Origin: Amycolatopsis solani
GTDB taxonomy: Bacteria > Actinomycetota > Actinomycetes > Mycobacteriales > Pseudonocardiaceae
Assembly: GCF_033441515.1 (NCBI RefSeq)
Contig: NZ_JAWQJT010000004.1
Span: 518,332-582,331 of the forward strand
Direction: 5' to 3'
DNA: 64,000 nt
Shown: in pieces, positions 1 through 7,906 of the stretch
Layout: every line of letters starts with the position of its first letter
How positions within the stretch are numbered: the first letter of the stretch is position 1
Position numbers and translations under genes: made by a program
The notes under the pieces: model-generated
Seen by the model: only the letters and a program-made list of their open reading frames with translations
Database searches by the model: none
Told to the model about the DNA's origin: nothing

Positions 1-415
1 CCGTGTCGCCGCCGGCGACGCTGAACGCGAACGGGAAGTTGCTCGCGGCGAACACCAGCACCGGGCCGATGGCGGTCTTCACGCGGCGGATGTCCGGGCG
101 GGGGCCCATCGGCCAGTCCGGGTCGGCGTGGTCGACGGTCGCGCCGAGGAACTCGCCGTCGGTGAGCACCTCGCCGAACAGGCGCAGCTGGAACGTCGTG
201 CGCTTCAGCTCGCCCGCCAGCCGCGGGGTGGCCGGCAGGTGCGTTTCGGCGTGGGCCAGCGGGACGAGGTCGTCCGCGGCGGCGTCCAGTGCGTCGGCGG
301 CCGCGACCAGCCAGCGGGCGCGCTCGGCCGGGGTGGCCTCGGCGGCGGGACGGGCGGCTTCGGCGGCGGCCGCCAGGATCTTCTCGAGCGTGGCGGCTTC
401 GGTGGCCTGGCTCAT
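1..415 (-). CDS. 2,5-dioxovalerate (alpha-ketoglutarate semialdehyde) dehydrogenase, N-terminal part
   Basis: Only the first 138 or so codons are present; the gene runs off the left edge. The ATG at 415 follows a GAGGAG ribosome-binding site. The visible protein starts MSQATEA and contains the stretch GPVLVFAASNFPFAFSVAGG near residues 117-136, typical of the aldehyde dehydrogenase subgroup that oxidises alpha-ketoglutarate semialdehyde to 2-oxoglutarate with NAD(P)+. The catalytic Cys and Glu lie outside the window. It is the last visible gene of the minus-strand uronate/glucarate operon and supplies the final step, the exit to the TCA cycle. Other aldehyde dehydrogenases are possible from so short a fragment, but the motif and the operon agree. 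Confidence 0.85.
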   Translation of the reverse strand, partial: MSQATEAATLEKILAAAAEAARPAAEATPAERARWLVAAADALDAAADDLVPLAHAETHLPATPRLAGELKRTTFQLRLFGEVLTDGEFLGATVDHADPDWPMGPRPDIRRVKTAIGPVLVFAASNFPFAFSVAGGDT

Positions 416-430
416 TTGGGGTACAGCTCC

Positions 431-1558
431 TCAGTTCTCATGGGCGGCGGCGGTGGCCGTGGCCAGGTCGCCCCAGCGACCCGGACCGGCCAGTCCGAGG
501 TGGTACAGGTGCAGCTCCGCGGCGCCCGCCTTGGCCAGCTCGCCGGCGTACGCGGCGATGTCCGGCACCCGGGCGGCGGCGACCGCGGTGATGTAACTGC
601 CGATCGCGACCCGCTCGGGCAGTGCCTCCCGGGCCGCCGCGACGGCCTCGGCACCCGTGGCGGGCGCCCAGCCGAACAATACGACCGCGTCGACGTCGTC
701 CGCAGCGGACGGCGTCAGCCCCGGCAGTGCGCCGGTGACCCACGGGTCGAGCGCGCCGTGCAACACGATCCGCACCCCCGAAGGCAGCACCGCCAGCACC
801 GCGGCCCGCAAGGCGTCGGTGGCTTCCTGCCGGACCCGCAGCAGCATCGAGGTCAACGACGGCGGCAGTCCGTCGGCCGTCACCCCCAGGTCGCCGGTCG
901 CGATCAGCCGCCGGACCTCCTCGACGAGCTGGGCCCGGACGGTGTCCGCGTCGACGTCCCATGACGCGGCGCACGCGTCGCAGCAGCAGATCGACAGCAG
1001 CCGGGCCACCGCGGGCGCCCAGACGCCGTCGGTCTTCTCGTGCTGGTGCTGGTGCACCGCGCCGAGCGGGCCGCACGCCTCGAGGATCACCGACGACAGC
1101 TCCAGCCCGGCGACGGCCTGCGCGGTCAGCGTCGCCGCGTACTCGCGCACCGCGGGCTGCGACGGGCACAGCGCCCACGGGTACGGCTCGCCGAAGCAGT
1201 TGCGCACCACGACGTCCGGGTGCTCGTAGCCGAGCTGGGAGTTGTGGGTCAGCACGATCCACGCGGCCGCCGGTATCCCGGCCTCGTTGAGCAGCCGGAC
1301 CGCGTCACCGCCGGAGTCCTCCGGCGAAACCCAGTCCGGAGTGGACGGACGCAGCGCACCCCACCCTTCGGAAACCGGGCGGTAGAACGCCGCGTGCCGA
1401 GCGACGACCGAAGTCCGCGAAGCCGACCACGGCGTCGCCGCGCGGGCGCTGTGGTACGACAGCGCCACGGCCACCTCGTCGACGCCCAGATCCCGGACGC
1501 GCGCGGCGAACCCGGACTCCAGGACGTCCCAGGGGTAGGCGTATCCCGTCACCTTCAC
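431..1558 (-). CDS. Uncharacterised protein of the glucarate operon, possible TIM-barrel hydrolase
   Basis: A 375-residue protein that I cannot assign to a named family. The GTG at 1558 is chosen because it lies just after the gudD stop and gives the start VKVTGYAYPWD; a longer start would overlap gudD. The N-terminus (GYAYPWDV, residues about 4-11), the segment about EAGIPAAAWIVLTHNSQLG and a cysteine cluster (ICCCDAC, about residues 215-221) resemble glycoside-hydrolase-like TIM barrels with a metal-binding Cys cluster. This is impression, not a profile match. It has no signal peptide, so it is probably cytoplasmic. It sits between glucarate dehydratase and the semialdehyde dehydrogenase, so a role in processing uronate oligosaccharides or conjugates is plausible but unproven. 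Confidence 0.7.
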   Translation of the reverse strand: MKVTGYAYPWDVLESGFAARVRDLGVDEVAVALSYHSARAATPWSASRTSVVARHAAFYRPVSEGWGALRPSTPDWVSPEDSGGDAVRLLNEAGIPAAAWIVLTHNSQLGYEHPDVVVRNCFGEPYPWALCPSQPAVREYAATLTAQAVAGLELSSVILEACGPLGAVHQHQHEKTDGVWAPAVARLLSICCCDACAASWDVDADTVRAQLVEEVRRLIATGDLGVTADGLPPSLTSMLLRVRQEATDALRAAVLAVLPSGVRIVLHGALDPWVTGALPGLTPSAADDVDAVVLFGWAPATGAEAVAAAREALPERVAIGSYITAVAAARVPDIAAYAGELAKAGAAELHLYHLGLAGPGRWGDLATATAAAHEN

Positions 1559-1562
1559 CGGG

Positions 1563-2819
1563 TCACCACCTCGCCGTGTTCGGCTCGAACCCCGGCACAT
1601 ACTTGCGCATGTAGGTCACGTCGTCCCGTTTGGTCAGTCCACATCGGACGTAGTTCTCGTGCAGGCGGGCCAGCGCGTCCTCGTCCAGTCGTACGCCGAG
1701 GCCCGGGGCCGCCGGTACCGCGACGGCGCCGTCCCGGAAGGAAAGCGCGCCCGGTTCGATGACGTCCTCGACCTTCCACGGCCAGTGCGTGTCGCACGCG
1801 TAGGTCAGGTGCGGGGTCGCCGCGGCGACCTGCACCATCGCGGCCAGGCTGATCCCGAGGTGGCTGTTGGAGTGCATCGACAGGCCGACGCCGAAGCTCT
1901 CGCACGTCGTCGACAGCGACTGCGTCGCCCGCAGGCCGCCCCAGAAGTGGTGGTCCGACAGCAGGACGCCGATCGCGCGCGCCCGGAAGCCCGGGTCGAT
2001 GTCGCCGAAGTTGACCACGCACATGTTGGTGGCCAGCGGCATCGACGCCTCGGTTGCCACCTGCGCCATGCCCTCGATGCCCGGCGTCGGGTCTTCGAGG
2101 TACTCGAGGACGCCGTCGAGCTCACCGGCGACCCGGATGCCGGTCTCAGGAGTCCACGCGCCGTTCGGGTCGATCCGCAGCGGGTGGCCGGGGAACGCCT
2201 CGGCCAGCGCGCGGATCCCGTCGACCTCCTGGCCCGGTTCGAAGACGCCGCCCTTGAGCTTGATCGAGCGGAAGCCGTACTCGTCGATCATCCGTTTCGC
2301 CGACCCCACCAGGGTTTCCGGCGTGGTGATCTCGCCCCAGGAGTCCTCGCGGCCGTCGACGTGCTTGCCGTACTTGTAGAACAGGTACGCCGAGAACTCG
2401 ACGGCGTCACGCGCCTTGCCGCCGAGCAGGTCGGTGATCGGGCGCCCGAGGTACTGGCCCTGCGCGTCCAGGCACGCGACCTCGAACAGCGAATAGACGC
2501 TGGCGATGGTCTTGCGGATGGAGAACCCGCCGATCAGCCCGTGCGCGTCGGTCAGAACCGTGTCCGACAACGCCCGCGCGACCAGCCGCTGCAGCCCGGG
2601 CAGGTCGAAGACGTCGTGGCCGCGCAGCTGCGGCAGCACCTTGCGGACCTCGCCGAGGAACGCGGAATCGCCGTAGGACTCGCCGAGCCCGACGATCCCG
2701 TCCTCGCACTTCACCTGCACGACGCTGCGCAGCGCGAACGGCTCGTGCACGCCCATCACGTTGAGCAGCGGCGGGTCGGCGAACGCGACCGGCGTCAGCA
2801 CCACATCGAGGATCTTCAT
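1563..2819 (-). CDS. gudD: Glucarate dehydratase
   Basis: A 418-residue enolase-superfamily enzyme that dehydrates D-glucarate (and probably related aldarates) to 5-dehydro-4-deoxyglucarate in the cytoplasm. The KxK pair of the barrel is at K187/K189 (IKLKGG), metal-ligand candidates are D217 (RIDPNG) and E242 (YLEDP), and the His-containing HSNSH motif is at 316-320. The spacing D217-E242 matches the E. coli enzyme, as I recall it. The motif SDHHFWGG near 288-295 is typical of GudD. Its ATG overlaps the kdgD stop by one base (TGATG), so the two are probably translationally coupled. Confidence 0.95.
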   Translation of the reverse strand: MKILDVVLTPVAFADPPLLNVMGVHEPFALRSVVQVKCEDGIVGLGESYGDSAFLGEVRKVLPQLRGHDVFDLPGLQRLVARALSDTVLTDAHGLIGGFSIRKTIASVYSLFEVACLDAQGQYLGRPITDLLGGKARDAVEFSAYLFYKYGKHVDGREDSWGEITTPETLVGSAKRMIDEYGFRSIKLKGGVFEPGQEVDGIRALAEAFPGHPLRIDPNGAWTPETGIRVAGELDGVLEYLEDPTPGIEGMAQVATEASMPLATNMCVVNFGDIDPGFRARAIGVLLSDHHFWGGLRATQSLSTTCESFGVGLSMHSNSHLGISLAAMVQVAAATPHLTYACDTHWPWKVEDVIEPGALSFRDGAVAVPAAPGLGVRLDEDALARLHENYVRCGLTKRDDVTYMRKYVPGFEPNTARW

Positions 2820-3754
2820 CAGCCCAGCGCCTTCAGCGTGACGAAGCCGTCCTCCACGATCTTCTCGAGCCGGTGGACCTGCTCCGGCGTCGGCTCGACC
2901 AGCGGCGGCCGGACCGGGCCGACCTTGTCGCCGCGCAACCGCGCGGCGGCCTTCACCAGGGACACGGCGAAGCCCGGCGTCTCGTCCCGCAGCGCCACCA
3001 GCGGCAGGTAGAAGCCGGTCAGCAGCGCGTCCAGCACGCGGGTGTCGCCCTCGCCGAGCGCGCGGTGGAAGCGGTGCGCGATCTCCGGCGCGAAGCAGTG
3101 CACCGCCGAGGAGTAGCGGGCGACGCCGATCGAGGCGTACGCCTTGGCCGAGACCTCCGCGGTCGGCAACCCGTTGAAGAACAGGAACTTCCGCGCCCGC
3201 TCGGTGTCCAGCGCCCGGATCGTGGTGACGATCCGGGTCATCACCTCGACGTCGCCGTAGCCGTCCTTGAGCCCCACGATCGAGGGAATGTCGAGCAGCG
3301 CCGCCGCCGTCTGCGCCGTGTACACCCCGGTGCCGCGGTGGTAGACGATCACCGGCACCGACGAGTCGCCGACGGCGTACCGGACGAAGTCGACCAGGCC
3401 GCTGGGCGGCCCGGTGACCAGGTACGGCGGCAGCAGCAGGACGCCGTCGGCACCCCCGGCCTCGGCGAGGGCGATGCCCGCCCGCGCCGAGGCGGCACCC
3501 CCGCCCGCACCCACCCAGACCGGAACCCGGCCCGCGGTGACCTCACGGGTCTTCGCGAGCACAGCGGCGTGCTCGGCCGGCGACAGGGAGCTGAATTCAC
3601 CCGTGCCGCACGCGACGAACAGGGCGCCGGCGCCCGCCGCGATGTGGCTCTCCACGTTCTCCGCGAGCGCGTCGAGGTTGACCTCGAGGTCCTCGGTGAA
3701 CGGGGTGAGGGGGAAGGCCAGCAGGCCGTCCAGCGCGATCTCGGTCTGTGCCAT
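2819..3754 (-). CDS. kdgD: 5-dehydro-4-deoxyglucarate dehydratase
   Basis: A 311-residue member of the dihydrodipicolinate synthase/N-acetylneuraminate lyase family. It dehydrates and decarboxylates 5-dehydro-4-deoxyglucarate to alpha-ketoglutarate semialdehyde. The Schiff-base lysine is expected at K163 (IVGLKDGYGD) and the catalytic Tyr at Y138 (VIVYHRG); the carboxylate-binding GTGEF lies at 50-54. The length fits the family. It lies directly upstream of gudD and 52 bp downstream of the symporter, so the proteins for uptake, two dehydrations and the final oxidation are made from one transcription unit. Confidence 0.95.
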   Translation of the reverse strand: MAQTEIALDGLLAFPLTPFTEDLEVNLDALAENVESHIAAGAGALFVACGTGEFSSLSPAEHAAVLAKTREVTAGRVPVWVGAGGGAASARAGIALAEAGGADGVLLLPPYLVTGPPSGLVDFVRYAVGDSSVPVIVYHRGTGVYTAQTAAALLDIPSIVGLKDGYGDVEVMTRIVTTIRALDTERARKFLFFNGLPTAEVSAKAYASIGVARYSSAVHCFAPEIAHRFHRALGEGDTRVLDALLTGFYLPLVALRDETPGFAVSLVKAAARLRGDKVGPVRPPLVEPTPEQVHRLEKIVEDGFVTLKALG

Positions 3755-3806
3755 CTGTTTTCTGCTCTCCGTTGGTCGGGTGCGGCCGGGGGTGGACCGG
3801 CTTCGG

Positions 3807-5312
3807 TCAAGCGGGCACGGTCGTGCCTTCCTTCGTGCGGTCGACGTCGTCGTCGACGTTCACGGTGTCGACGATCTCATCGGCGACCGCACTGCGCTCG
3901 GGCGCGAGCAGGCCGAGACCGACGTACAGGGCCAGCGAAACCAGGATCGGCGTGGCGATCAGCACGGTCTGGTTCGCGTTGAAGACGTAGTAGCAGAGCG
4001 CGTAGGCGATCAGGCCGCCCGCCCAGGACACCAGCGCCGCGCGCGGGCCGCACTTGCGGAACCACGGCAGCATGCCCAGCAGCAGCGGGATGGAGATCGG
4101 GCCCATCAGCGCGGCGACCCAGTTGACGACGATCTGCAGCACGCCGCCGAGGTTCTGCGCCTGCGTGGCCACCAGCATGGTGAGCGCGACGAACACGACG
4201 GTGGTGATCCGCGCGGCCTTGAGGCCCTGGACGTCGGTCCACTGCCGCGTGCGGCGGACCATCGCCGGGATCATGTCCCGGGTGATCACCGCGGAGATCG
4301 CGTTGGCGTCGGAGGAGACCATCGCCATGGTGTGCGAGAAGATGCCGGCCAGCACCAGGCCGACCAGGCCCGGCGGCAGGAACGTCGTCGTCATGATCGC
4401 GTAGGACTGCGTCGGGTCCTTGATGCCCGGGATGAGCAGCGGTGCCGCGAACATCGGGAACATCAGCACCAGCGGCCACAAGAGGTACAGCGCGGACGAA
4501 AGGCGCGCGCCGCGCTTGGCTTCGTGGGTGTTCGGCGCCGCCATGTAGCGCTGCGCCAGGTTCCACATGCCTCCGTTGTACTCCAGCGTCTTCACCAGCA
4601 CGTAGACGAGCAGGAAGATGGTGGTGTACTTCGACGTCACCGGGTTGATGTGGTTTTCGGGCAGCTTGTCCCACATCGTCCAGAGCGCGGAGATCCCGCC
4701 GAGCTTGCCCAGTACGACCACGATCATCACGATCGCGGCGATGCCCTGGATGACGAACTGGCCGAAGTCGGTGAGCGCGTCGGCCCACAGCCCGCCGATG
4801 GTGCAGTAGACGAGGGTGACCGCGCCGGTGATGAGGATGCCGAGGTTGTAGTCGAGGCCGGCGAAGACGTGCAGCAGCGTCGCGACGGCGAACCACTTGG
4901 CGGCGATGTCGAAGATCTTCAGCAGGCTGCCGCTCCAGGCGAGCGCCTGCTGCGTCGGCACGTTGTACCGCTTGGCCAGGTACTCCAGCGGCGAGGCGAC
5001 GCCCAGCTTCGAGCGCAACCGGTTCCAGCGGGCGGCGAACAGCCAGCTGCCGATGCCCACGCCGATGCCGATGCTGGCGAAGCCCCAGAAGTACACGGTG
5101 ACGCCGCTGGTGTACGCGACGCCCGCGTACGCGACGAACAGCACGGCGCTGTAGCCGGACATGTGGTGCGAGATGCCGGCCAGCCACCACGGCATCTTGC
5201 CGCCGGCCGTGAAGAAGTCCTTCACGTCGCTGACCCGTTTGTGCGACCACCAGCCGATCACGATCATCAGCGCGAAGTACGCGCAGACCATCGTCCAGTC
5301 GAGTGCGTGCAC
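3807..5312 (-). CDS. Sodium:solute symporter (SSS family), probable uronate/aldarate transporter
   Basis: A 501-residue polytopic membrane protein of the sodium/solute symporter family, with about 13 hydrophobic segments. The conserved N-terminal pattern DFFTAGGKMPWWLAGIS falls in the first loop, and the segment after it (SGYSAVLFVAYAG) is typical of the sodium-binding bundle. The GTG at 5312 is preferred over an upstream start because GGAAGGGAG stands just in front of it. It is the first gene of the glucarate operon, so the substrate is inferred to be a hexuronate or aldarate; the sequence alone cannot decide that. The divergent operator region at 5353-5405 lies immediately upstream. Confidence 0.9.
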   Translation of the reverse strand: MHALDWTMVCAYFALMIVIGWWSHKRVSDVKDFFTAGGKMPWWLAGISHHMSGYSAVLFVAYAGVAYTSGVTVYFWGFASIGIGVGIGSWLFAARWNRLRSKLGVASPLEYLAKRYNVPTQQALAWSGSLLKIFDIAAKWFAVATLLHVFAGLDYNLGILITGAVTLVYCTIGGLWADALTDFGQFVIQGIAAIVMIVVVLGKLGGISALWTMWDKLPENHINPVTSKYTTIFLLVYVLVKTLEYNGGMWNLAQRYMAAPNTHEAKRGARLSSALYLLWPLVLMFPMFAAPLLIPGIKDPTQSYAIMTTTFLPPGLVGLVLAGIFSHTMAMVSSDANAISAVITRDMIPAMVRRTRQWTDVQGLKAARITTVVFVALTMLVATQAQNLGGVLQIVVNWVAALMGPISIPLLLGMLPWFRKCGPRAALVSWAGGLIAYALCYYVFNANQTVLIATPILVSLALYVGLGLLAPERSAVADEIVDTVNVDDDVDRTKEGTTVPA

Positions 5313-5352
5313 CGCAGGCTCCCTTCCGCGTCCACGTCGATGTGGTTTCACT

Positions 5353-5368
5353 GTTCACATCTATGAAC
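5353..5368. promoter_or_regulatory. Putative IclR operator 1
   Basis: A palindrome GTTCA-N6-TGAAC, 41-56 bp upstream of the symporter start. It lies in the AT-richer divergent region between the uronate operon and its IclR gene. The IclR protein is the obvious candidate ligand (inference). Confidence 0.6.
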
Positions 5369-5377
5369 GGAGTCTGT

Positions 5378-5383
5378 TATAGT
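5378..5383 (+). promoter_or_regulatory. Possible -10 element of the IclR-udh transcript
   Basis: TATAGT lies between the two palindromes, about 83 bp upstream of the chosen IclR start. No convincing -35 box was found. A start site here would place the second palindrome at or just after the transcription start, as expected for autorepression. Confidence 0.3.
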
Positions 5384-5389
5384 GATTAT

Positions 5390-5405
5390 GTTCATCCATA
5401 AGAAC
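5390..5405. promoter_or_regulatory. Putative IclR operator 2
   Basis: An imperfect 16-bp palindrome with GTTC and GAAC ends, the same outer bases and length as the copy at 5353-5368. The two are spaced 37 bp start to start, about 3.5 helical turns. A third half-related repeat (GAACGTTGTTC) overlaps it at 5402-5412. Confidence 0.55.
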
Positions 5406-5465
5406 GTTGTTCGGGACGCTAATATGGCCGGAGTCACAAGTCAACGGCCGGACGGAGGAGCACAA

Positions 5466-6266
5466 ATGCCGCAGAAGGTGGACACGGCGGAGGGTGCTCC
5501 CGCCGAGTCGTCGGGGGTGAAGTCCGCGCGCCGGGCCGTCGACCTCATCGAGACGTTCGCGGCGAACGACGTCTGGCTGTCGCTCTCGGACCTGCACGCG
5601 CGCACGGGCTTCCCCCGCTCGTCGCTGCACGGCCTGCTGCGGACGCTGCTGGAGGCCGGCTGGCTGGAGGCGGACACCAACACCGCCCGCTACCGGCTCG
5701 GCGTCCGCGCGCTGATCTGCGGCACGGCGTACCTGGACCGCGACGCCGTCGTCCCGTTCGCCACCGAGGCGCTCGAGCGCATCCGCGAGAAGACGGGCTT
5801 CACCGCGCACTTCGCGCGGCGCAACGGCACCGAGGTCGTCTACCTCGAGACGCGGGAGTCGCAGCGCTCCACGCACCTCGTCTCCCGCGTCGGCCGCACG
5901 CTGCCCACGCACGCGACCGCGCTGGGCAAGGCGCTGCTGGCCGAGCTGACGCACGACGAGATCGAGGCGCTGATGCCGGCGTCGCTGACCGCGCTGACCC
6001 CGAACACCATCACGACGCTCGAAGCGCTGCACGCCGAGTGCGCCGCGACGCGCGAGCGCGGGTACGCCGCCGAGGTCGAGGAGGGCACGCTGGGCGTCCG
6101 CTGCGTCGCCGCGGTGATCCCCTACCGGATCCCGGGCACCGACGCGATCAGCTGCTCGATGCCGATCTCCCAGGTGAGCGACGCCGACGCGCAGCGCGTC
6201 GGCGAGCTGCTCGCCGAAACCACCGCCGAGCTCGGGCAGCAGCTGCGCCGGGCCGGCATTCGCTGA
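5466..6266 (+). CDS. IclR-family transcriptional regulator of the uronate operon
   Basis: A 266-residue protein with an N-terminal winged helix-turn-helix (SARRAVDLIETFAANDVWLSL onward, about residues 20-80) and a C-terminal IclR effector-binding domain. The ATG at 5466 is chosen because GGAGGAG precedes it by about 7 bp; an upstream in-frame ATG at 5382 lies inside the presumed operator and has no such site. It is transcribed away from the symporter-kdgD-gudD operon and toward udh, 26 bp downstream. It probably represses both arms until an aldarate or uronate intermediate binds. The effector is not readable from sequence. Confidence 0.92.
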   Translation: MPQKVDTAEGAPAESSGVKSARRAVDLIETFAANDVWLSLSDLHARTGFPRSSLHGLLRTLLEAGWLEADTNTARYRLGVRALICGTAYLDRDAVVPFATEALERIREKTGFTAHFARRNGTEVVYLETRESQRSTHLVSRVGRTLPTHATALGKALLAELTHDEIEALMPASLTALTPNTITTLEALHAECAATRERGYAAEVEEGTLGVRCVAAVIPYRIPGTDAISCSMPISQVSDADAQRVGELLAETTAELGQQLRRAGIR

Positions 6267-6292
6267 CCGCCGCCCTTACCGAGAGGAAATCC

Positions 6293-7099
6293 ATGACGGA
6301 CCAGCGTGTGCTCATCACCGGGTCGGCGGGGGTCGTCGGCACCCTGATGCGGCCCCGCTTGAAGCGCGACGGCCGCGTGCTGCGCCTGCTCGACCTGGCC
6401 CCGCAGACGGCGTCGGACGCCTCCGAAGAGGTCGTGACGGCTTCGGTGACCGACGCTTCGGCGATGGCGTCGGCGTGCGAAGGCGTGGACGCGCTGATCC
6501 ACCTCGGCGGGCACAGCCGCGAGAACTCGTGGGAAGCGACCCTGGACGTCAACATCAACGGGACGCAGACGGTCCTGGAGGCGGCGCGCCAGGCCGGCAT
6601 CACGCGGGTGATCCTGGCTTCCAGCAACCACGCGGTGGGCTTCCGCCGCAACGACGAGGACCTGCCGGCGGACTCGTCCCCGCGCCCGGACACGTACTAC
6701 GGCGTCTCCAAGGCGGCGATCGAGGCGCTGGGCAGCCTGTACCACTCGCGCTTCGGCATGGACGTCATCGTGATCCGGATCGGCTCCTGCTTCGAGACGC
6801 CGTTGCCGCTGGGCCCGCGCGGCCTGACGACGTGGCTGTCCCCGGACGACGGGGCCCGGCTGTTCGAGGCCTGCCTGTCGGCGCCGTCGCCGGGGTACCG
6901 GCTGATCTGGGGCGTCTCGGACAACACGCGCCGGATCTACTCGCTGGCCGAGGCGGAGGCGCTGGGCTACAAGTCCCTGGACGACGCCGAGGTGTACGCG
7001 GAGCAGCTGGCGTCGAAGCCCGCACCCACCGGGGCGGCGGCCGAGTACGTGGGCGGCCCGTTCTGCACCGCTCCCCTGGGTGTCTTCAACCCGCTCTGA
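6293..7099 (+). CDS. udh: Uronate dehydrogenase
   Basis: A 268-residue short-chain/extended NAD-dependent dehydrogenase. It oxidises D-glucuronate or D-galacturonate to the aldarolactone, the entry step to glucarate/galactarate. The NAD-binding glycine motif GSAGVVG is at 10-16, the ASSNHAVGF segment at about 109-117, and the Y-x3-K pair at Y136/K140 (YYGVSK). The late motif RLIWGVSDNTRR is characteristic of uronate dehydrogenases rather than sugar-nucleotide epimerases. The start has GAGAGGAA upstream. It shares a transcript with the IclR gene and completes the pathway encoded on the other strand. Confidence 0.92.
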   Translation: MTDQRVLITGSAGVVGTLMRPRLKRDGRVLRLLDLAPQTASDASEEVVTASVTDASAMASACEGVDALIHLGGHSRENSWEATLDVNINGTQTVLEAARQAGITRVILASSNHAVGFRRNDEDLPADSSPRPDTYYGVSKAAIEALGSLYHSRFGMDVIVIRIGSCFETPLPLGPRGLTTWLSPDDGARLFEACLSAPSPGYRLIWGVSDNTRRIYSLAEAEALGYKSLDDAEVYAEQLASKPAPTGAAAEYVGGPFCTAPLGVFNPL

Positions 7100-7107
7100 C
7101 GTCCTAC

Positions 7108-7143
7108 GGAAGCCGCGGAGGTACTAGTACCTTCGCGGCTTCC
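7108..7143 (+). terminator. Strong hairpin after udh
   Basis: A 36-bp palindrome with arms GGAAGCCGCG and CGCGGCTTCC enclosing AGGTACTAGTACCT, itself palindromic. The only mismatch (G7118/T7133) can pair as G-U in RNA. It starts 9 bp after the udh stop and has no T-run, as is common for actinobacterial terminators. Confidence 0.75.
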
Positions 7144-7174
7144 TCGGCTCTCCGGGCGAAGCCAGGGTGGCGCC

Positions 7175-7906
7175 ATGATCTTGAAATCCCGCCGCGCGCG
7201 GAAGTGGACGATCGTCGTGGCGAGCGTGCTCGTCGTGGTCCTGGGCGCCGCGTTCACGCTGTTCGAGGTGTCGAAGTCGCGGACGTTCCAGTTCTTCGGA
7301 ACCCTGGTGAACCGGGTCGAGACGGACGAGAAGATCGTCGCCCTCACCTTCGACGACGGGCCCGACCCCGCCGGGACCCAGGCCATCCTGGACACGCTGC
7401 GCCGCCGCCAGGTGCCGGCCACGTTCTTCCTCATCGGCCGGGACATCGCCGCGCACCCGGACCTCGCCCGCGCGATCGCGGCGGCCGGCCACGAGATCGG
7501 GAACCACAGCTTCAGCCACGACCGGATGATCGGCGTGACCCCGGCCTGGGTCGCCGACGAGGTCGAAGCCACCGACGCCCTCATCCGCGCCACCGGCTAC
7601 CCCGGCGAGATCCACTTCCGGCCGCCGAACGGGAAGAAGCTCTTCGCCCTCCCGCACTACCTCGCGTCGCACGACCGCACCACGATCACCTGGGACGTCG
7701 AGCCCGATTCCGACGGGACGCCGGACGCCGCGAGCGTCGAGCAGGCCGCCGTCGACCAGGTCCGGCCCGGCTCGATCGTGCTGCTGCACGCCATGTACGC
7801 CGCGCGAGGGCAGACCCGGCAGGCGATCGGGCCGATCGTCGACCGGCTCAAGCAGCGCGGCTACCGGTTCGTGACCGTGTCGCAGCTGCTGGCAGCTCGA
7901 CGCTGA
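7175..7906 (+). CDS. Membrane-anchored polysaccharide deacetylase (NodB/CE4 domain)
   Basis: A 243-residue protein with a short basic N-terminus and one hydrophobic segment (about 12-30), probably an uncleaved anchor, followed by a CE4 domain. The metal/catalytic motif TFDDGPD is at 58-64, the HSFSH zinc motif at 111-115, and FRPPNG follows. Such enzymes remove N-acetyl or similar groups from cell-wall or extracellular polysaccharides. The last 59 bp overlap the convergent histidine kinase gene, so the two 3' ends are antisense. The substrate is unknown. Confidence 0.9.
   Translation: MILKSRRARKWTIVVASVLVVVLGAAFTLFEVSKSRTFQFFGTLVNRVETDEKIVALTFDDGPDPAGTQAILDTLRRRQVPATFFLIGRDIAAHPDLARAIAAAGHEIGNHSFSHDRMIGVTPAWVADEVEATDALIRATGYPGEIHFRPPNGKKLFALPHYLASHDRTTITWDVEPDSDGTPDAASVEQAAVDQVRPGSIVLLHAMYAARGQTRQAIGPIVDRLKQRGYRFVTVSQLLAARR

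Noticed and set aside
5382..5465. Upstream ATG start for the IclR regulator (28 extra residues)
   Set aside because: It lies inside the putative operator, lacks a ribosome-binding site, and the extra residues do not resemble the family. The ATG at 5466 with GGAGGAG is better.
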